Assembly (NCBI RefSeq): GCF_014396385.1
Contig: NZ_CP060716.1
Coordinates: 2,108,001 to 2,172,000, forward strand
Direction of reading: 5' to 3'
Source of the DNA: Leucobacter denitrificans
GTDB taxonomy: Bacteria; Actinomycetota; Actinomycetes; Actinomycetales; Microbacteriaceae
Length of the DNA: 64,000 nt
The translations under genes and the position numbers were made by a program. How positions within the stretch are numbered: the stretch's first letter is position 1; the number at the start of each line of letters is the position of its first letter. A model generated the notes under the pieces. The model had not been told where the DNA came from. It saw only the letters and a list, made by a program, of their open reading frames with translations, and made no database searches. Shown here piece after piece: positions 1 to 7,928 of this stretch.

Positions 1-423
1 CATGCGTATGAGCGAGTGGTCGTGCTCGGCACCGCGGGGGTCGTGGATGGCGAGCGAGGAAGGCTCTCCCTCGACACCATTTATCAGGTGACGGCGCTTC
101 TGCAGCACGATTACGCGCTAGCATCGCCAACACTGAAACCGGCAGGTGAGCTGGTATTGCAAGACACCGCGACTATGGCGACCGGTGACCAGTTCGTGAC
201 GAGCGACGAGCAGCGAACACACATCTCGGGCCTCGGCGCGCAGCTCGTCGACATGGAGGGGTACGCCTACGCGAGCGTGTGCGAACGCTTTGGTGTGCCT
301 CTGCAGCTCTTCAAGATTCCGTCGGACTATGCCGACAGTTCGACGACAATGCAAGATTGGGACGACATAGCGGTGGCGAAGAGTCACCAGCTTCGAGAGT
401 TTTGGGACTCGAAGCTGGTCTGA
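1..423 (+). CDS. Nucleoside phosphorylase / nucleosidase-like protein, 5' end outside window
   Basis: The reading frame is open from base 1 (it reads HAYERVVVLGTAG...), so the GTG at 16 is not the real start; the gene begins upstream of the window. The visible 140 residues resemble the C-terminal half of the PNP/UDP phosphorylase superfamily: an ATGDQFV strand, a VDMEGYAYA segment (the conserved Met-Glu that contacts the ribose in this family) and a later FKIPSDYADS segment where these enzymes carry the acid that acts on the base. It would cleave or phosphorolyse a purine nucleoside or methylthioadenosine-like substrate in the cytosol. The exact substrate cannot be read from this fragment. 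It converges with the permease gene on the other strand, 5 bases away. Confidence 0.7.
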   Translation, partial: HAYERVVVLGTAGVVDGERGRLSLDTIYQVTALLQHDYALASPTLKPAGELVLQDTATMATGDQFVTSDEQRTHISGLGAQLVDMEGYAYASVCERFGVPLQLFKIPSDYADSSTTMQDWDDIAVAKSHQLREFWDSKLV

Positions 424-428
424 TCCGC

Positions 429-1517
429 CTACAGCACCACGTCGTGCCCTGTTTTTCCGCGCACGCGATCACCCGAGAGCCACCGGAGCCAGACGAGGTC
501 CGAGTCGCGCTCGAGTATGAGTGCTCGTATGAGCAGTGTGAGTGGGATCGCGAGAATCGCGCCGAGCGGTCCAATGATGAAGGTCCAGAACAGAACTGAC
601 GCGAAGCTCAGGGTGAGGCTCAGGCTCACGGCATCGCTCACAAACTTCGGCTGAATGAGCACCTGCAGCAGCACGTTGGCAACCGAGTACACCACGATCA
701 CGCCGACCATGAGCGGAACCCCGCCAACCACAAGGGCGAGGATCATGGGTGGCACCAGTCCAAGGATGAAGCCGATGTTTGGCACGAAGTTCGTGACAAA
801 GGCGAGAATCGCCCACACCAGTGGCGCAGGAACCCCCATGATCGCGAGGGCGACTCCATCGACCGCGGCAACGAGTAGACCGAAAGCTGCGTTCACTACG
901 TAGTACCTGCGAACACTGCTGTTGAACTTGCCAATTTTGCGGGCGCGGGGTGCAGAGTCTGGGCCGAACTCGTGTGAGGCACGATTGAATCTCGCAGCGT
1001 CTGCCGCCATGAAGATCGCGTAAGCAAAGATGAAGAAGAGTGCTGCGAACACCCCAATGATTCCGCCTCCGAGCGACGTCGCGTAGCCAATGAGTTTTGC
1101 GGGGGTGAGGTACGCGAGGGCAGCGTCAGAGACCTGGGCGTCGAGCCCAAAGGTTGCGAGCCACTCAAGGGTATTGTTCGCGGTGTCGCGCAGATCTGGA
1201 GCAAACGCGATGACGAGCTGAGTGAACTCGGTGGTGGCCCACGCGAGCATTCCCGCGAGTACGAGCAGGATCGCCCAGGAGACCGCAATGACGATGGTGG
1301 TCGAGATCCAACTCGGCAACCCAGCCCGGTCGAGTGGGCGCCTGATGGGATTGCAAATAATCACAATGACGGCCGCGATTGCGAGTGGGCCGATGATGTC
1401 TCTCGCTTAGGAAACCCCTGCCAGTACGATCACCGAGGCTGCAAGCCCGAGAAGTACTGCGAGTGCAGACGTGATGCCACGCTCAGTTGAGGGGCCGTGC
1501 TTCATCGCGGAATCCAT
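429..1517 (-). pseudogene. AI-2E family transporter (permease) interrupted by an in-frame TAA
   Basis: The family is a multi-helix membrane permease/exporter (PF01594). From an ATG at 1517 the first 36 codons read MDSAMKHGPSTERG..., ending LAGVS, then TAA (complement of 1407-1409). The same frame then resumes with ARDIIGPLAIAAV and runs as a typical AI-2E transporter to 429. Both halves are needed for the usual N-terminus (first helix, then ARDIIGPLA, then NPIRRPL). Translation could restart at GTG 1364, giving a 311-aa protein that lacks the first helix. The upstream ATG lies 16 bases after the stop of the NUDIX-LOG gene, suggesting one transcript. Frame and homology agree on both sides, so this is a point nonsense mutation or a base error, not a frameshift. 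Confidence 0.75.
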
Positions 1518-1533
1518 AGGCCCAGCGTAGTGG

Positions 1534-2541
1534 CTACACCCACTTTGGCTTCGGAGGCTGCCAATTGGCGATTTTCTCAAACAGCTCGTCAGTGCTCGTC
1601 GCGACGATGAGCGAGTCACGTGCGACAGGTGTCGAGAACCCTGAATCGACCATGTGGTCGATCATGCTGATGAGCGGCTGCCAGTACCCGTCGATGTCGA
1701 ACAGGGCGACGGGTTTGGTATGAATCCCGAGTGTGACCCAGGTCCACACCTCGAAGAGCTCTTCGAGCGTTCCCGGGCCGCCTGGCAATGCGACGAACGC
1801 ATCGGTAAGGGCGGCCATGCGCTGCTTTCGCTCGGTCATCGTGCGCACGACCTCGAGTCGCGTCAGGCCCTCGTGCCCCGTCTCGCCGTTGATGAGCGCT
1901 TCGGTAATCACCCCGAATGCGTTTCCGCTTGACTCGAGCACGCCATCGGCAACGGCGCCCATGAGCCCTACTTTTCCACCGCCGTAGACAAGCTCGATTC
2001 CCGATGCCCCAAGGGCCGCGCCAAACTCACGTGCGACCTGCTCAAACCTCGGGTTCACGCCGAGCGCAGACCCAGTAAATACCGCAACTCTCTGGGCGGG
2101 TCGTGCGGAGTTCGCGAGCGCAGGGAAAACGTGCAGCGTGTTGAGCGGGGCCATCGCGGGGTGTGGATCGTCTGGGTGCAGCCATTCCAGGTGCTCGATT
2201 TCGGCGCGCGGCCGATCCACCGTGACGAACGGATGCTCATAGACGTGCGCGAGCACCTCGAACCCCGACTCGTTCGCGGCTGGGGCACGAAAATCGCCAA
2301 GGCCGCGAAGTCGCAGTGGATCGAGCTCGACGCCAAGCTCCTCAGAGAATTCGCGAATCGCAGTGTCGCGGGGGTCTTCGCCGACCTCGGGCTTGCCTCC
2401 CGGCAACATGAGGGTGTCGGTGCCGCGCTTGCGCACGTTGAGCACGCGGCCTTCGGAGTCGCGCATCACCACCGCGCTCACCTCGATCGTGCGCACTGGC
2501 GTTGAGTCAGTTTCGACCGGGTGTGTTACTGCGTGGGCCAA
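1534..2541 (-). CDS. NUDIX hydrolase-LOG family (TIGR00730 Rossmann) fusion protein
   Basis: 335 aa in two domains. Residues ~17-140 are a NUDIX hydrolase with a complete Nudix box (GKPEVGE, seven residues, then REFSEELGV). Residues ~150-335 are a Lonely-guy type domain with the GGGKVGLMGAVADG loop and the diagnostic PGGPGTLEELFE motif. LOG proteins hydrolyse the N-glycosidic bond of nucleoside 5'-monophosphates (cytokinin ribotides or AMP-like substrates), and NUDIX enzymes cleave nucleoside diphosphate-X compounds, so the fusion could act sequentially on a nucleotide. I chose the TTG start at 2541 because GAGGAG lies eight bases upstream; it overlaps the end of the pirin-GNAT gene by 16 bases, which suggests translational coupling. 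Confidence 0.85.
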   Translation of the reverse strand: MAHAVTHPVETDSTPVRTIEVSAVVMRDSEGRVLNVRKRGTDTLMLPGGKPEVGEDPRDTAIREFSEELGVELDPLRLRGLGDFRAPAANESGFEVLAHVYEHPFVTVDRPRAEIEHLEWLHPDDPHPAMAPLNTLHVFPALANSARPAQRVAVFTGSALGVNPRFEQVAREFGAALGASGIELVYGGGKVGLMGAVADGVLESSGNAFGVITEALINGETGHEGLTRLEVVRTMTERKQRMAALTDAFVALPGGPGTLEELFEVWTWVTLGIHTKPVALFDIDGYWQPLISMIDHMVDSGFSTPVARDSLIVATSTDELFEKIANWQPPKPKWV

Positions 2542-3875
2542 TCGACGAACTCCTCAAACTCCGGATGCTTTTTGAGCCACGCGGCAACGTAGGGGCAATA
2601 CGGCACAATGCGGCTCCCCGAGTCTCGCACGTCGGCAAGAGCCCATGTCACAAGCTTCCCGGCAAGTCCGCGGCCACCGAACTTTTCATCAACCTCGGTA
2701 TGGATGAATGCGACTCCCTTGCCACTTTGAGTAGACCGGTACTTCGCGAACCCCGCTAGCTCACCGTTTACCGCGATCGTGTACCGACGCTCATCAGGCA
2801 CATTCTCGATATGAATGTGCTCGCCCTGCTCTGTCATCTCATCATCCTGACTCTGCTGTGTGGTGGGAAGTGGGGGTAGGTGCCCGCGCGGCTTCAGCCT
2901 CGCGATGGGCGCGGGCGGCGCCGGCAATGGTGGATCGGGCTCATCGTCGGGAATTCCGAACTGATCGTCTTCCCTCGCGGTTCCGTCGATTGTCGCCATC
3001 CAAGCCTTGCGCGCAGCGATAACTTCTTCGTGGCTGCGACCCACGAAGTTCCACCACATTACGAGCTGCTCTCCGAGCGGTTCGCCGCCGACGAGCATGA
3101 GGCGTGCGCCCTCGCTGCCTGCGGTGATGCGCAACGACTCGGCACCTACCGGCGCAAACCCGAGCTGTGCCCAGCCAAGCGCCTGCGGAGGCCCGTGCTC
3201 ACCGTGACTGAGCGTCACATCGCCGGTGTCGACTAAGACGCCATGCTCGTGCGTTCGATCCACCATCAGGTCGAGCGTGACCTCCGGATCGAGCGAGATC
3301 TCAGCCCCGACCGTCGGCGTGTGTGCGTGCACAGGCGACGTATCGCCGAGGAGTGACCCGAGAAACACCTGAGCCCGGTACCCATCGCCCGCAAGCAGCG
3401 GAGGCGCATAGTGGTCGAAGCGCTTGCGCACGTGGCGGGTGCGGTCGGGGAGCGCGATCCACAATTGCACACCGTGAAGAATCTCAGTGTCGGGCGTCGT
3501 GCGCTCTGAGTGGCTAATGCCAGAACCCGCGGTCATGAGGTTGAGTTCACCCGGCCGAACGATAGCGTGATTGCCGGCGCTGTCGCGGTGCTCAATTGTG
3601 CCAGAGAACACCCAACTCGCGGTTTGCAGGCCGGTGTGCGGGTGAGCCGCAACATCCATGGGGCGAGACGTACGCATGTCATCCGGGCCGTAGTGATCAA
3701 GGAAGCACCACGCGCCGATGAGGCTCCGTGCCCTCTGCGGAAGTGTGCGCCGCACGTTCATCGCTCTGAGCCCGCCGAGGGGCACGTCACGGGGTTCGAG
3801 CACCTCGATTACTCTCTGGTCGCTCGACTGCTCGGCACAGATCGTTTCGGTCGGGTCTACCTCAAGATTGCTCAT
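2526..3875 (-). CDS. Pirin family protein fused to a YjdJ-type GNAT acetyltransferase
   Basis: 449 aa. The N-terminal ~330 residues are a bicupin pirin: metal-site motifs HPHTG, EHRDS and GSGISHSE, then the family C-terminal segment WWNFVGRSHEEVIAARKAW and the usual pirin tail around ARLKPRG. Pirins are iron-dependent cupins, some with quercetinase activity. After a Gln/Asp-rich linker the frame continues, without a stop, into a ~90-aa small GNAT domain of the COG2388/YjdJ type (EVDEKFGGRGLAGKL acetyl-CoA loop, VPYCPYVAAWLKKHPE). An internal ATG at the domain junction (MTEQGEH) has AGGA just upstream, so the GNAT domain might also be made separately. The main ATG has AGGAGG upstream. These two are separate genes in many relatives (general knowledge). 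Confidence 0.85.
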   Translation of the reverse strand: MSNLEVDPTETICAEQSSDQRVIEVLEPRDVPLGGLRAMNVRRTLPQRARSLIGAWCFLDHYGPDDMRTSRPMDVAAHPHTGLQTASWVFSGTIEHRDSAGNHAIVRPGELNLMTAGSGISHSERTTPDTEILHGVQLWIALPDRTRHVRKRFDHYAPPLLAGDGYRAQVFLGSLLGDTSPVHAHTPTVGAEISLDPEVTLDLMVDRTHEHGVLVDTGDVTLSHGEHGPPQALGWAQLGFAPVGAESLRITAGSEGARLMLVGGEPLGEQLVMWWNFVGRSHEEVIAARKAWMATIDGTAREDDQFGIPDDEPDPPLPAPPAPIARLKPRGHLPPLPTTQQSQDDEMTEQGEHIHIENVPDERRYTIAVNGELAGFAKYRSTQSGKGVAFIHTEVDEKFGGRGLAGKLVTWALADVRDSGSRIVPYCPYVAAWLKKHPEFEEFVDWPTQ

Positions 3876-4025
3876 GGCGGCCTCCTGTCTGGCAGCCTAC
3901 CGAGGGTTGTGCGTTTGCGGCAGGGGAGGGGCCCACTGCTGTGCAATATCTGCACGGGCGACGAGCTTCATTTGTGCTCGACCCGAATGTCGCGTACGTT
4001 CTTGCAGTGGGTGTGCACAACTGCA

Positions 4026-4053
4026 GTGACGCCCATTTTCCTATCTGTATAGA
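4026..4053 (+). promoter_or_regulatory. Candidate promoter of the secreted-protein gene
   Basis: GTGACG (4026-4031) and TATAGA (4048-4053) are separated by 16 bases and lie 41 bases upstream of the ATG at 4095. The rest of the gap from 3876 shows no other gene. Confidence 0.4.
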
Positions 4054-4065
4054 AGGATCTGAGGG

Positions 4066-4092
4066 GAGATTCTCTTTAAACGAAAGAGTCTC
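4066..4092 (+). promoter_or_regulatory. 5'-UTR hairpin ending two bases before the start codon
   Basis: Arms 4066-4077 and 4082-4092 are complementary apart from one bulge, with a 4-base loop. The right arm holds AAAGAG, the only Shine-Dalgarno-like stretch at normal distance from the ATG at 4095, and the left arm overlaps GAGGGGAGA. If it folds, it would hide the ribosome site. Inference only. Confidence 0.35.
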
Positions 4093-4094
4093 AA

Positions 4095-4922
4095 ATGCAG
4101 AAATCTAATTCGGCAATGCTCAAGATTGGCCTCTCGGCCGTCTCAGCACTCGCAATCTCGCTGGGCGCAGTTTCCCCAGCGTTTGCGGCAAACATTCAAG
4201 TTAGCCCAGAGAATATCGCTCCGTTCGAGGTCGGCGGCAGTGGATCGGAGCCTGGGTACAACTACGACCAGTGGCACATCGGGTCGCAGACGAACGCCGA
4301 TGCCGCACTTGAGACGAGTGTCTCATTTGAAGAGTGCTCGCTGACCACGCTCACACCAACGGCGCCGTCGACGAACAGCAACGTGCAGGTGCTCAAGGGG
4401 TTCCCGGTTGACGCGCGTCCGACAACTGACGTATCAACCGCGCCTATTGAGGGTGTTATTAATTCGACCTCGATCTCAGTCCTCTCCGGCCCGGTAATTA
4501 TTGATATGCCGATGGCCGTTATGTGGAGCGGTGAGGATGATCCAGTCGAGATGACGTTTCGCTCGGAGCCGCTTGGGCCCGGAACCTACAATTTTGCTGA
4601 CCTTCGTATTATTGAGTCAGGGGACCTTGGTGAGATCTTGGACCCTCTTGACGGCGCGCCGACATTCGGTGAAATGCTCGAGTACTTCCAGGCCGACATC
4701 GACGAGTTCGGTGCCAACTACCAGATCCTGGGGGTAGGGTTCACCGGCGCAGAGGGCTCAGCAGTCGAATCGTTGGCCTTTGGCGGCGACACCTACGTGT
4801 TTGGCGAGGGCAACTGTGTCACTGCGCAAGAAGGCAGCGGCGGAGACAAGGCTGGTAGCGGTGGCAAGACGACCACGGCCGTCGCAGCCACCCCTCCCAC
4901 CAAGATCGAGACCGCGGTTTAA
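4095..4922 (+). CDS. Secreted protein of unknown function
   Basis: 275 aa with a classical signal peptide: K/N-rich start, hydrophobic core, and an AFA cleavage site after residue 31. The mature part is acidic, rich in Thr/Ser/Gly, contains only two cysteines (about residue 77, EECS, and residue ~248, GNCV) that could form one disulfide, and ends in a Gly/Ser/Thr-rich tail (GSGGDKAGSGG) and TPPTKIETAV. There is no C-terminal hydrophobic helix and no LPXTG motif, so it is probably released or held non-covalently. I do not recognise the family. It sits directly upstream of the sortase-like gene, from which it is separated by a strong hairpin, and the pair is likely co-regulated. Confidence 0.75.
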   Translation: MQKSNSAMLKIGLSAVSALAISLGAVSPAFAANIQVSPENIAPFEVGGSGSEPGYNYDQWHIGSQTNADAALETSVSFEECSLTTLTPTAPSTNSNVQVLKGFPVDARPTTDVSTAPIEGVINSTSISVLSGPVIIDMPMAVMWSGEDDPVEMTFRSEPLGPGTYNFADLRIIESGDLGEILDPLDGAPTFGEMLEYFQADIDEFGANYQILGVGFTGAEGSAVESLAFGGDTYVFGEGNCVTAQEGSGGDKAGSGGKTTTAVAATPPTKIETAV

Positions 4923-4937
4923 CGCCCGATTCACGTA

Positions 4938-4983
4938 GCACTGAGGTGCTTGCTGGGACGATTCCGCAAGCGCCTCAGTGTGC
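4938..4983 (+). terminator. Intergenic hairpin (attenuator or partial terminator)
   Basis: Arm 4938-4953 pairs with 4966-4983 (GC-rich, about 16 pairs with a G-U pair and a 2-base bulge), with a 12-base loop. There is no T-run after it. It lies between the secreted protein and the sortase-like gene and could stabilise the upstream message or reduce read-through. Confidence 0.5.
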
Positions 4984-4999
4984 AGCTTTGAGGAGACTC

Positions 5000-5638
5000 G
5001 TGAGTGACGAGGTTATAGAAGAAGTTCCCAAGGGTCGAAAGCGACGACTGTGGTGGTATGTGGGAGGCGCAGCAGCGCTCGTCGCGCTCGCCGCGCAGAT
5101 CGCGGTGCTCAGTGGGCTGTTCGCGAATGACCCTGGGGATGAGCTACAGAAACCCGTTTCGGCGTCGACTCGCGAGCGAGATCCACACCCTGAACCGAAA
5201 CCAGAACCCGAAGCTGGACCCGAATCACCGGCGGCGCTCGACCCCGATCTGGCCGTCAACATCGAGAATGTGCGGGAAATGCCCTACTCGTCGGTATGGC
5301 GGCCCGCGGATGAGGGGCAGGGATTCTGGCAGATTGTTGATGACGCCTACGGCTACCCGAGAGACGGCGGAACGGACTTTATACTCGCGCACTCTTGCGA
5401 CAACCGAGATTGTGCGGGCGACGAACTACGAACTCTCGAGGTCGGAGAAACGCTCACCTACGAGGGCGACACCTACACTGTTGAAGACAAACGGTCGATC
5501 ATGAAAGACGAGATTGCATCGCAAGACATATGGACGCATGACCCTAATCGTTTAGTCATTGTCACGTGCATCATTGAGACAACGTGGGAGTTCTCAGACA
5601 AGAACGAGATCTTCATCGCGACGAAGACTTCGGGGTAG
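5000..5638 (+). CDS. Membrane-anchored sortase-like protein
   Basis: I start at GTG 5000 (GAGGAG four bases upstream) rather than at the earlier in-frame start at 4946; this gives 212 aa. Residues 13-41 are a positively charged patch (RKRR) followed by one membrane helix; residues ~55-80 are a Pro/Glu-rich spacer; the rest is extracellular. The C-terminal ~85 residues look like a sortase barrel end: FILAHS with a candidate catalytic His at ~131, and LVIVTC with a candidate Cys at ~190 in the strand position typical of sortases. The usual catalytic Arg after the Cys strand is absent: the tail IIETTWEFSDKNEIFIATKTSG has none. So it is either a divergent class E/F-like sortase or an inactive relative. 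A function with the upstream secreted protein is inferred from adjacency only. Confidence 0.55.
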   Translation: MSDEVIEEVPKGRKRRLWWYVGGAAALVALAAQIAVLSGLFANDPGDELQKPVSASTRERDPHPEPKPEPEAGPESPAALDPDLAVNIENVREMPYSSVWRPADEGQGFWQIVDDAYGYPRDGGTDFILAHSCDNRDCAGDELRTLEVGETLTYEGDTYTVEDKRSIMKDEIASQDIWTHDPNRLVIVTCIIETTWEFSDKNEIFIATKTSG

Positions 5639-5695
5639 CACCGACACTGGGTTAGTACCGACGCTGGTGAGCGCCGACACCAGGTTGGAGCCCGG

Positions 5696-5983
5696 CTAGT
5701 TCGCAGACTCCTGATCCACCTCCCATGTTTCGGCCAGAACCGAAAGGTCGGCAGCCAGCGTCTCGAGTGTGGCTCCCTCACTCGAGCGTCGGCCCAAGGC
5801 GAGACCGAGCAAAAAGGTGCTGAGTGGTGCGGCAGGTCGTGCGACCCCGTGAGCCACATCTGCCGCCACGTCGAGAATGAGCGGAATCGGCACCTCCGCT
5901 CGATCCAGGTGTAGCGTCCGTGCGGCTCGCTCTAGCCAAGCATCAAGCGCCTCCGGGGGCAGTCTCTTTGGCTCGTTCGTCAT
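5696..5983 (-). CDS. DUF6457 domain protein (Moco operon)
   Basis: 95 aa, small and mostly helical, matching the DUF6457 type that is found next to or fused to MobA in actinobacteria: LPPEALDAWLERAARTL, then VPIPLILDVAADVAHGVARPAAPLSTFLLG. The role is unknown, but position implies molybdenum cofactor metabolism. Its ATG overlaps the mobA stop by four bases (ATGA), so the two are translationally coupled. It converges with the sortase-like gene; in the 57-base gap lie three imperfect copies of an ~18-bp CCGACACTGG-like unit. Confidence 0.75.
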   Translation of the reverse strand: MTNEPKRLPPEALDAWLERAARTLHLDRAEVPIPLILDVAADVAHGVARPAAPLSTFLLGLALGRRSSEGATLETLAADLSVLAETWEVDQESAN

Positions 5984-6591
5984 GGTTGTGTCCTTTCCTG
6001 TGATCGAGCATGTGCGAGTTGTTCGGGTGTGTCAATGTCGAGCGTGGTGCCGTTCAGTGCCTCGACCTGCTCGAGATCGAGTAGTTTAAAAACCACTTTG
6101 AGCGGACGATTTGCCAGACTTTGCCCTGAACTCGTGAATTTGTGGATCGCGTCGCGTAGCGACCTAGTGCGCAGGCAGCTCGCGAGCCACTGCGACCGCC
6201 CGTCTTCGTCGACGAGTATGAGGCCGTCTGCATCAGGCGCCGATGGCACGCTGAGCTGTTGCACTACCTCTGCGGGGTGCACGAGGTCACAGGCGAGCAG
6301 CATCACGAACGGAGACTCCACCTCATTGAGCCCCGCCGCGACCGCCTGGAGCGGGCCCGAGAATGGAGGATCCTCTCGAATCACTCGGTCGGCCAGCGAG
6401 CCAGTGTGATCCGGTCCGACAATTATTGTGCGGTGCGCTCCCGCCGCGCGTGCAGCGGCTGCCACTCGGTCGATAAGACGCTCACCCTCAATCTCGATTG
6501 CCGCTTTGTCGGCACCGCCTAGGCGCGATCCACGCCCGCCGGCGAGCACGATCGCGTCGAAGCTCTCACCGATTCCCAGGGCTGTGCTCAC
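5980..6591 (-). CDS. mobA: Molybdenum cofactor guanylyltransferase
   Basis: 203 aa. MobA transfers GMP from GTP to molybdopterin-Mo to make the MGD form used by NarG-type enzymes. Visible motifs are the nucleotide-binding loop LAGGRGSRLGGADKA at ~16-30, an EDPPFSGPLQAV segment and LACDLVHP (metal-binding Asp). The length fits the family. The start overlaps moeA by four bases and the end overlaps the DUF6457 gene by four bases, so moeA-mobA-DUF6457 is a tight operon. MGD is exactly the cofactor form that the neighbouring nitrate reductase needs. Confidence 0.92.
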   Translation of the reverse strand: MSTALGIGESFDAIVLAGGRGSRLGGADKAAIEIEGERLIDRVAAAARAAGAHRTIIVGPDHTGSLADRVIREDPPFSGPLQAVAAGLNEVESPFVMLLACDLVHPAEVVQQLSVPSAPDADGLILVDEDGRSQWLASCLRTRSLRDAIHKFTSSGQSLANRPLKVVFKLLDLEQVEALNGTTLDIDTPEQLAHARSQERTQP

Positions 6592-7829
6592 AGTAATCCT
6601 GTCTCGATAACCCGGACCTGATCGCCAGCTGCAATGTCACCACGCCCAGGCTCGACGAGCGCGTACCCGTCGGTGGCCCCGTGTCTTCCGACCGAGTGCG
6701 ACACCCCTTTCGGCGGTACCGCCGGGGCACAGGTGAGGCCCTCGGGCCCCTCGGAAAGCGTCACGGGTAGCACCTGTAAGACACCGGACTTGCCGCGCCA
6801 TCCGGTTGTCGCCGTAGCTTCGAGGCGCCGACGCTCAGGAGCGGTGATGCCGGCCATCTTGCGCAGTGCAGGCCGCACGAATAGCTCGAAGCTCACTGCG
6901 GCGCTTACAGGGTTGCCGGGCAACCCGAATATGAAGGCGCCTGCGCTGTGCCGGCCCGAGCACTGGGGCTGGCCCGGCCGAACGGCAACCCGCACAGAGC
7001 GTATTTCCGGTTCAGGTTCAAGGGCGATCCGCACGACGTCGTGCAGACCCGGCCCGACACCTCCTGTAGTGATGACTGCGTCGTGATCCGCCGCGAGTTG
7101 CGCGAGCCGCTGCCGCAGCGAGGCCGCATCGTCGGTGATGTGCTCGACCGTGCGCGCCTCGATTCCTACTTCTCGCAGCATTCCTGAAATGAGCAACGAG
7201 TTCGACTCGGGAATCTCGCCGCGGAGAAGCGGCTGCCCGGGTTCACGTAGCTCTGATCCGGTGCTTACGACCGCGACGCGTGGTGTGCGATATACCCGAA
7301 CCGACGCTACCCCGGCAGCAGCAAGAGCGGAGAGTCGTGCAGCACCGAGCACTTCGCCAGCGTGCGCGATCGTCTCTCCCTGAACCACGTCTTCGCCGCG
7401 CCTGCGAACATTCGCCCCACGGTCAACGCCGCGAAGCACCTGAACTTGGTCATCGGCCCACCCGTCGGGCTTCGAGCCGCGTGTGAGTTCAACGGGAATC
7501 ACGGCATCTGCCGCAGTGGGAACCGGAGCCCCCGTCATGATCCGCACCGCTGAGCCTGAAGGGAGATCTGGGTCGAGGCTGCTTCCAGCCTCGACCTCAC
7601 CGATGACACGAAGCATCACAGGAGTTTCGTCGGTTGCTGTCACCGTGTCAGCCGAGTGGATCGCGTACCCATCCATCGCCGACGCGCTCCAGAGCGGCAG
7701 ATCGACCCCGGCACTCGCTGACTGCGCGAGCACACGCCCGTGCGCGCCCGCGATCGAAACCTCGACGATCTCGGTCGCCTTGATACGCGACAGGATCCAC
7801 TCTGAGTAAACCTCAGGCAATTCGGTCAC
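6588..7829 (-). CDS. moeA: Molybdopterin molybdotransferase, divergent MoeA copy 1
   Basis: 413 aa. MoeA inserts molybdate into adenylylated molybdopterin. Seen are the N-terminal SASAMDGYAI motif, an MTGAPVP segment, the MoCF-binding domain with GGVGPGLHDVV, and the C-terminal FGLPGNPVSA. The usual TSGGVSxGxxD loop is changed here to TTGGVGPGLHD, unlike the second MoeA at 22374. The start is a GTG at 7829 with GAGGGG seven bases upstream. First gene of the moeA-mobA-DUF6457 operon, and divergent from the regulator at 7929. Confidence 0.9.
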   Translation of the reverse strand: MTELPEVYSEWILSRIKATEIVEVSIAGAHGRVLAQSASAGVDLPLWSASAMDGYAIHSADTVTATDETPVMLRVIGEVEAGSSLDPDLPSGSAVRIMTGAPVPTAADAVIPVELTRGSKPDGWADDQVQVLRGVDRGANVRRRGEDVVQGETIAHAGEVLGAARLSALAAAGVASVRVYRTPRVAVVSTGSELREPGQPLLRGEIPESNSLLISGMLREVGIEARTVEHITDDAASLRQRLAQLAADHDAVITTGGVGPGLHDVVRIALEPEPEIRSVRVAVRPGQPQCSGRHSAGAFIFGLPGNPVSAAVSFELFVRPALRKMAGITAPERRRLEATATTGWRGKSGVLQVLPVTLSEGPEGLTCAPAVPPKGVSHSVGRHGATDGYALVEPGRGDIAAGDQVRVIETGLL

Positions 7830-7916
7830 AGTGCACCCCTCATTTCATGTTCATTCTTCACCACTCCGGCGGTGTGCGCCACGCCTTATCTGTTGTCTGT
7901 GCTCACAAGGTTTGGA

Positions 7917-7922
7917 TAGACT
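7917..7922 (+). promoter_or_regulatory. -10 box of a leaderless transcript (regulator gene)
   Basis: TAGACT ends six bases before the ATG at 7929, and no Shine-Dalgarno sequence is present, so transcription probably starts at the ATG. Confidence 0.5.
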
Positions 7923-7928
7923 CAAATC

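Noticed and set aside
429..1288. Overlapping frames such as 896-1288 (-) and 469-816 (-) as separate genes
   Set aside because: Ser/Arg-rich translations in off-frames of the permease; no start signals or homology.
1407..1409. Recoding (selenocysteine or pyrrolysine) at the permease stop
   Set aside because: The codon is TAA, which is not used for either, and no insertion element is evident.
5640..5692. Three imperfect copies of a CCGACACTGG-like unit
   Set aside because: Short, diverged and in a convergent gap; probably chance or slippage. Noted in the DUF6457 entry only.
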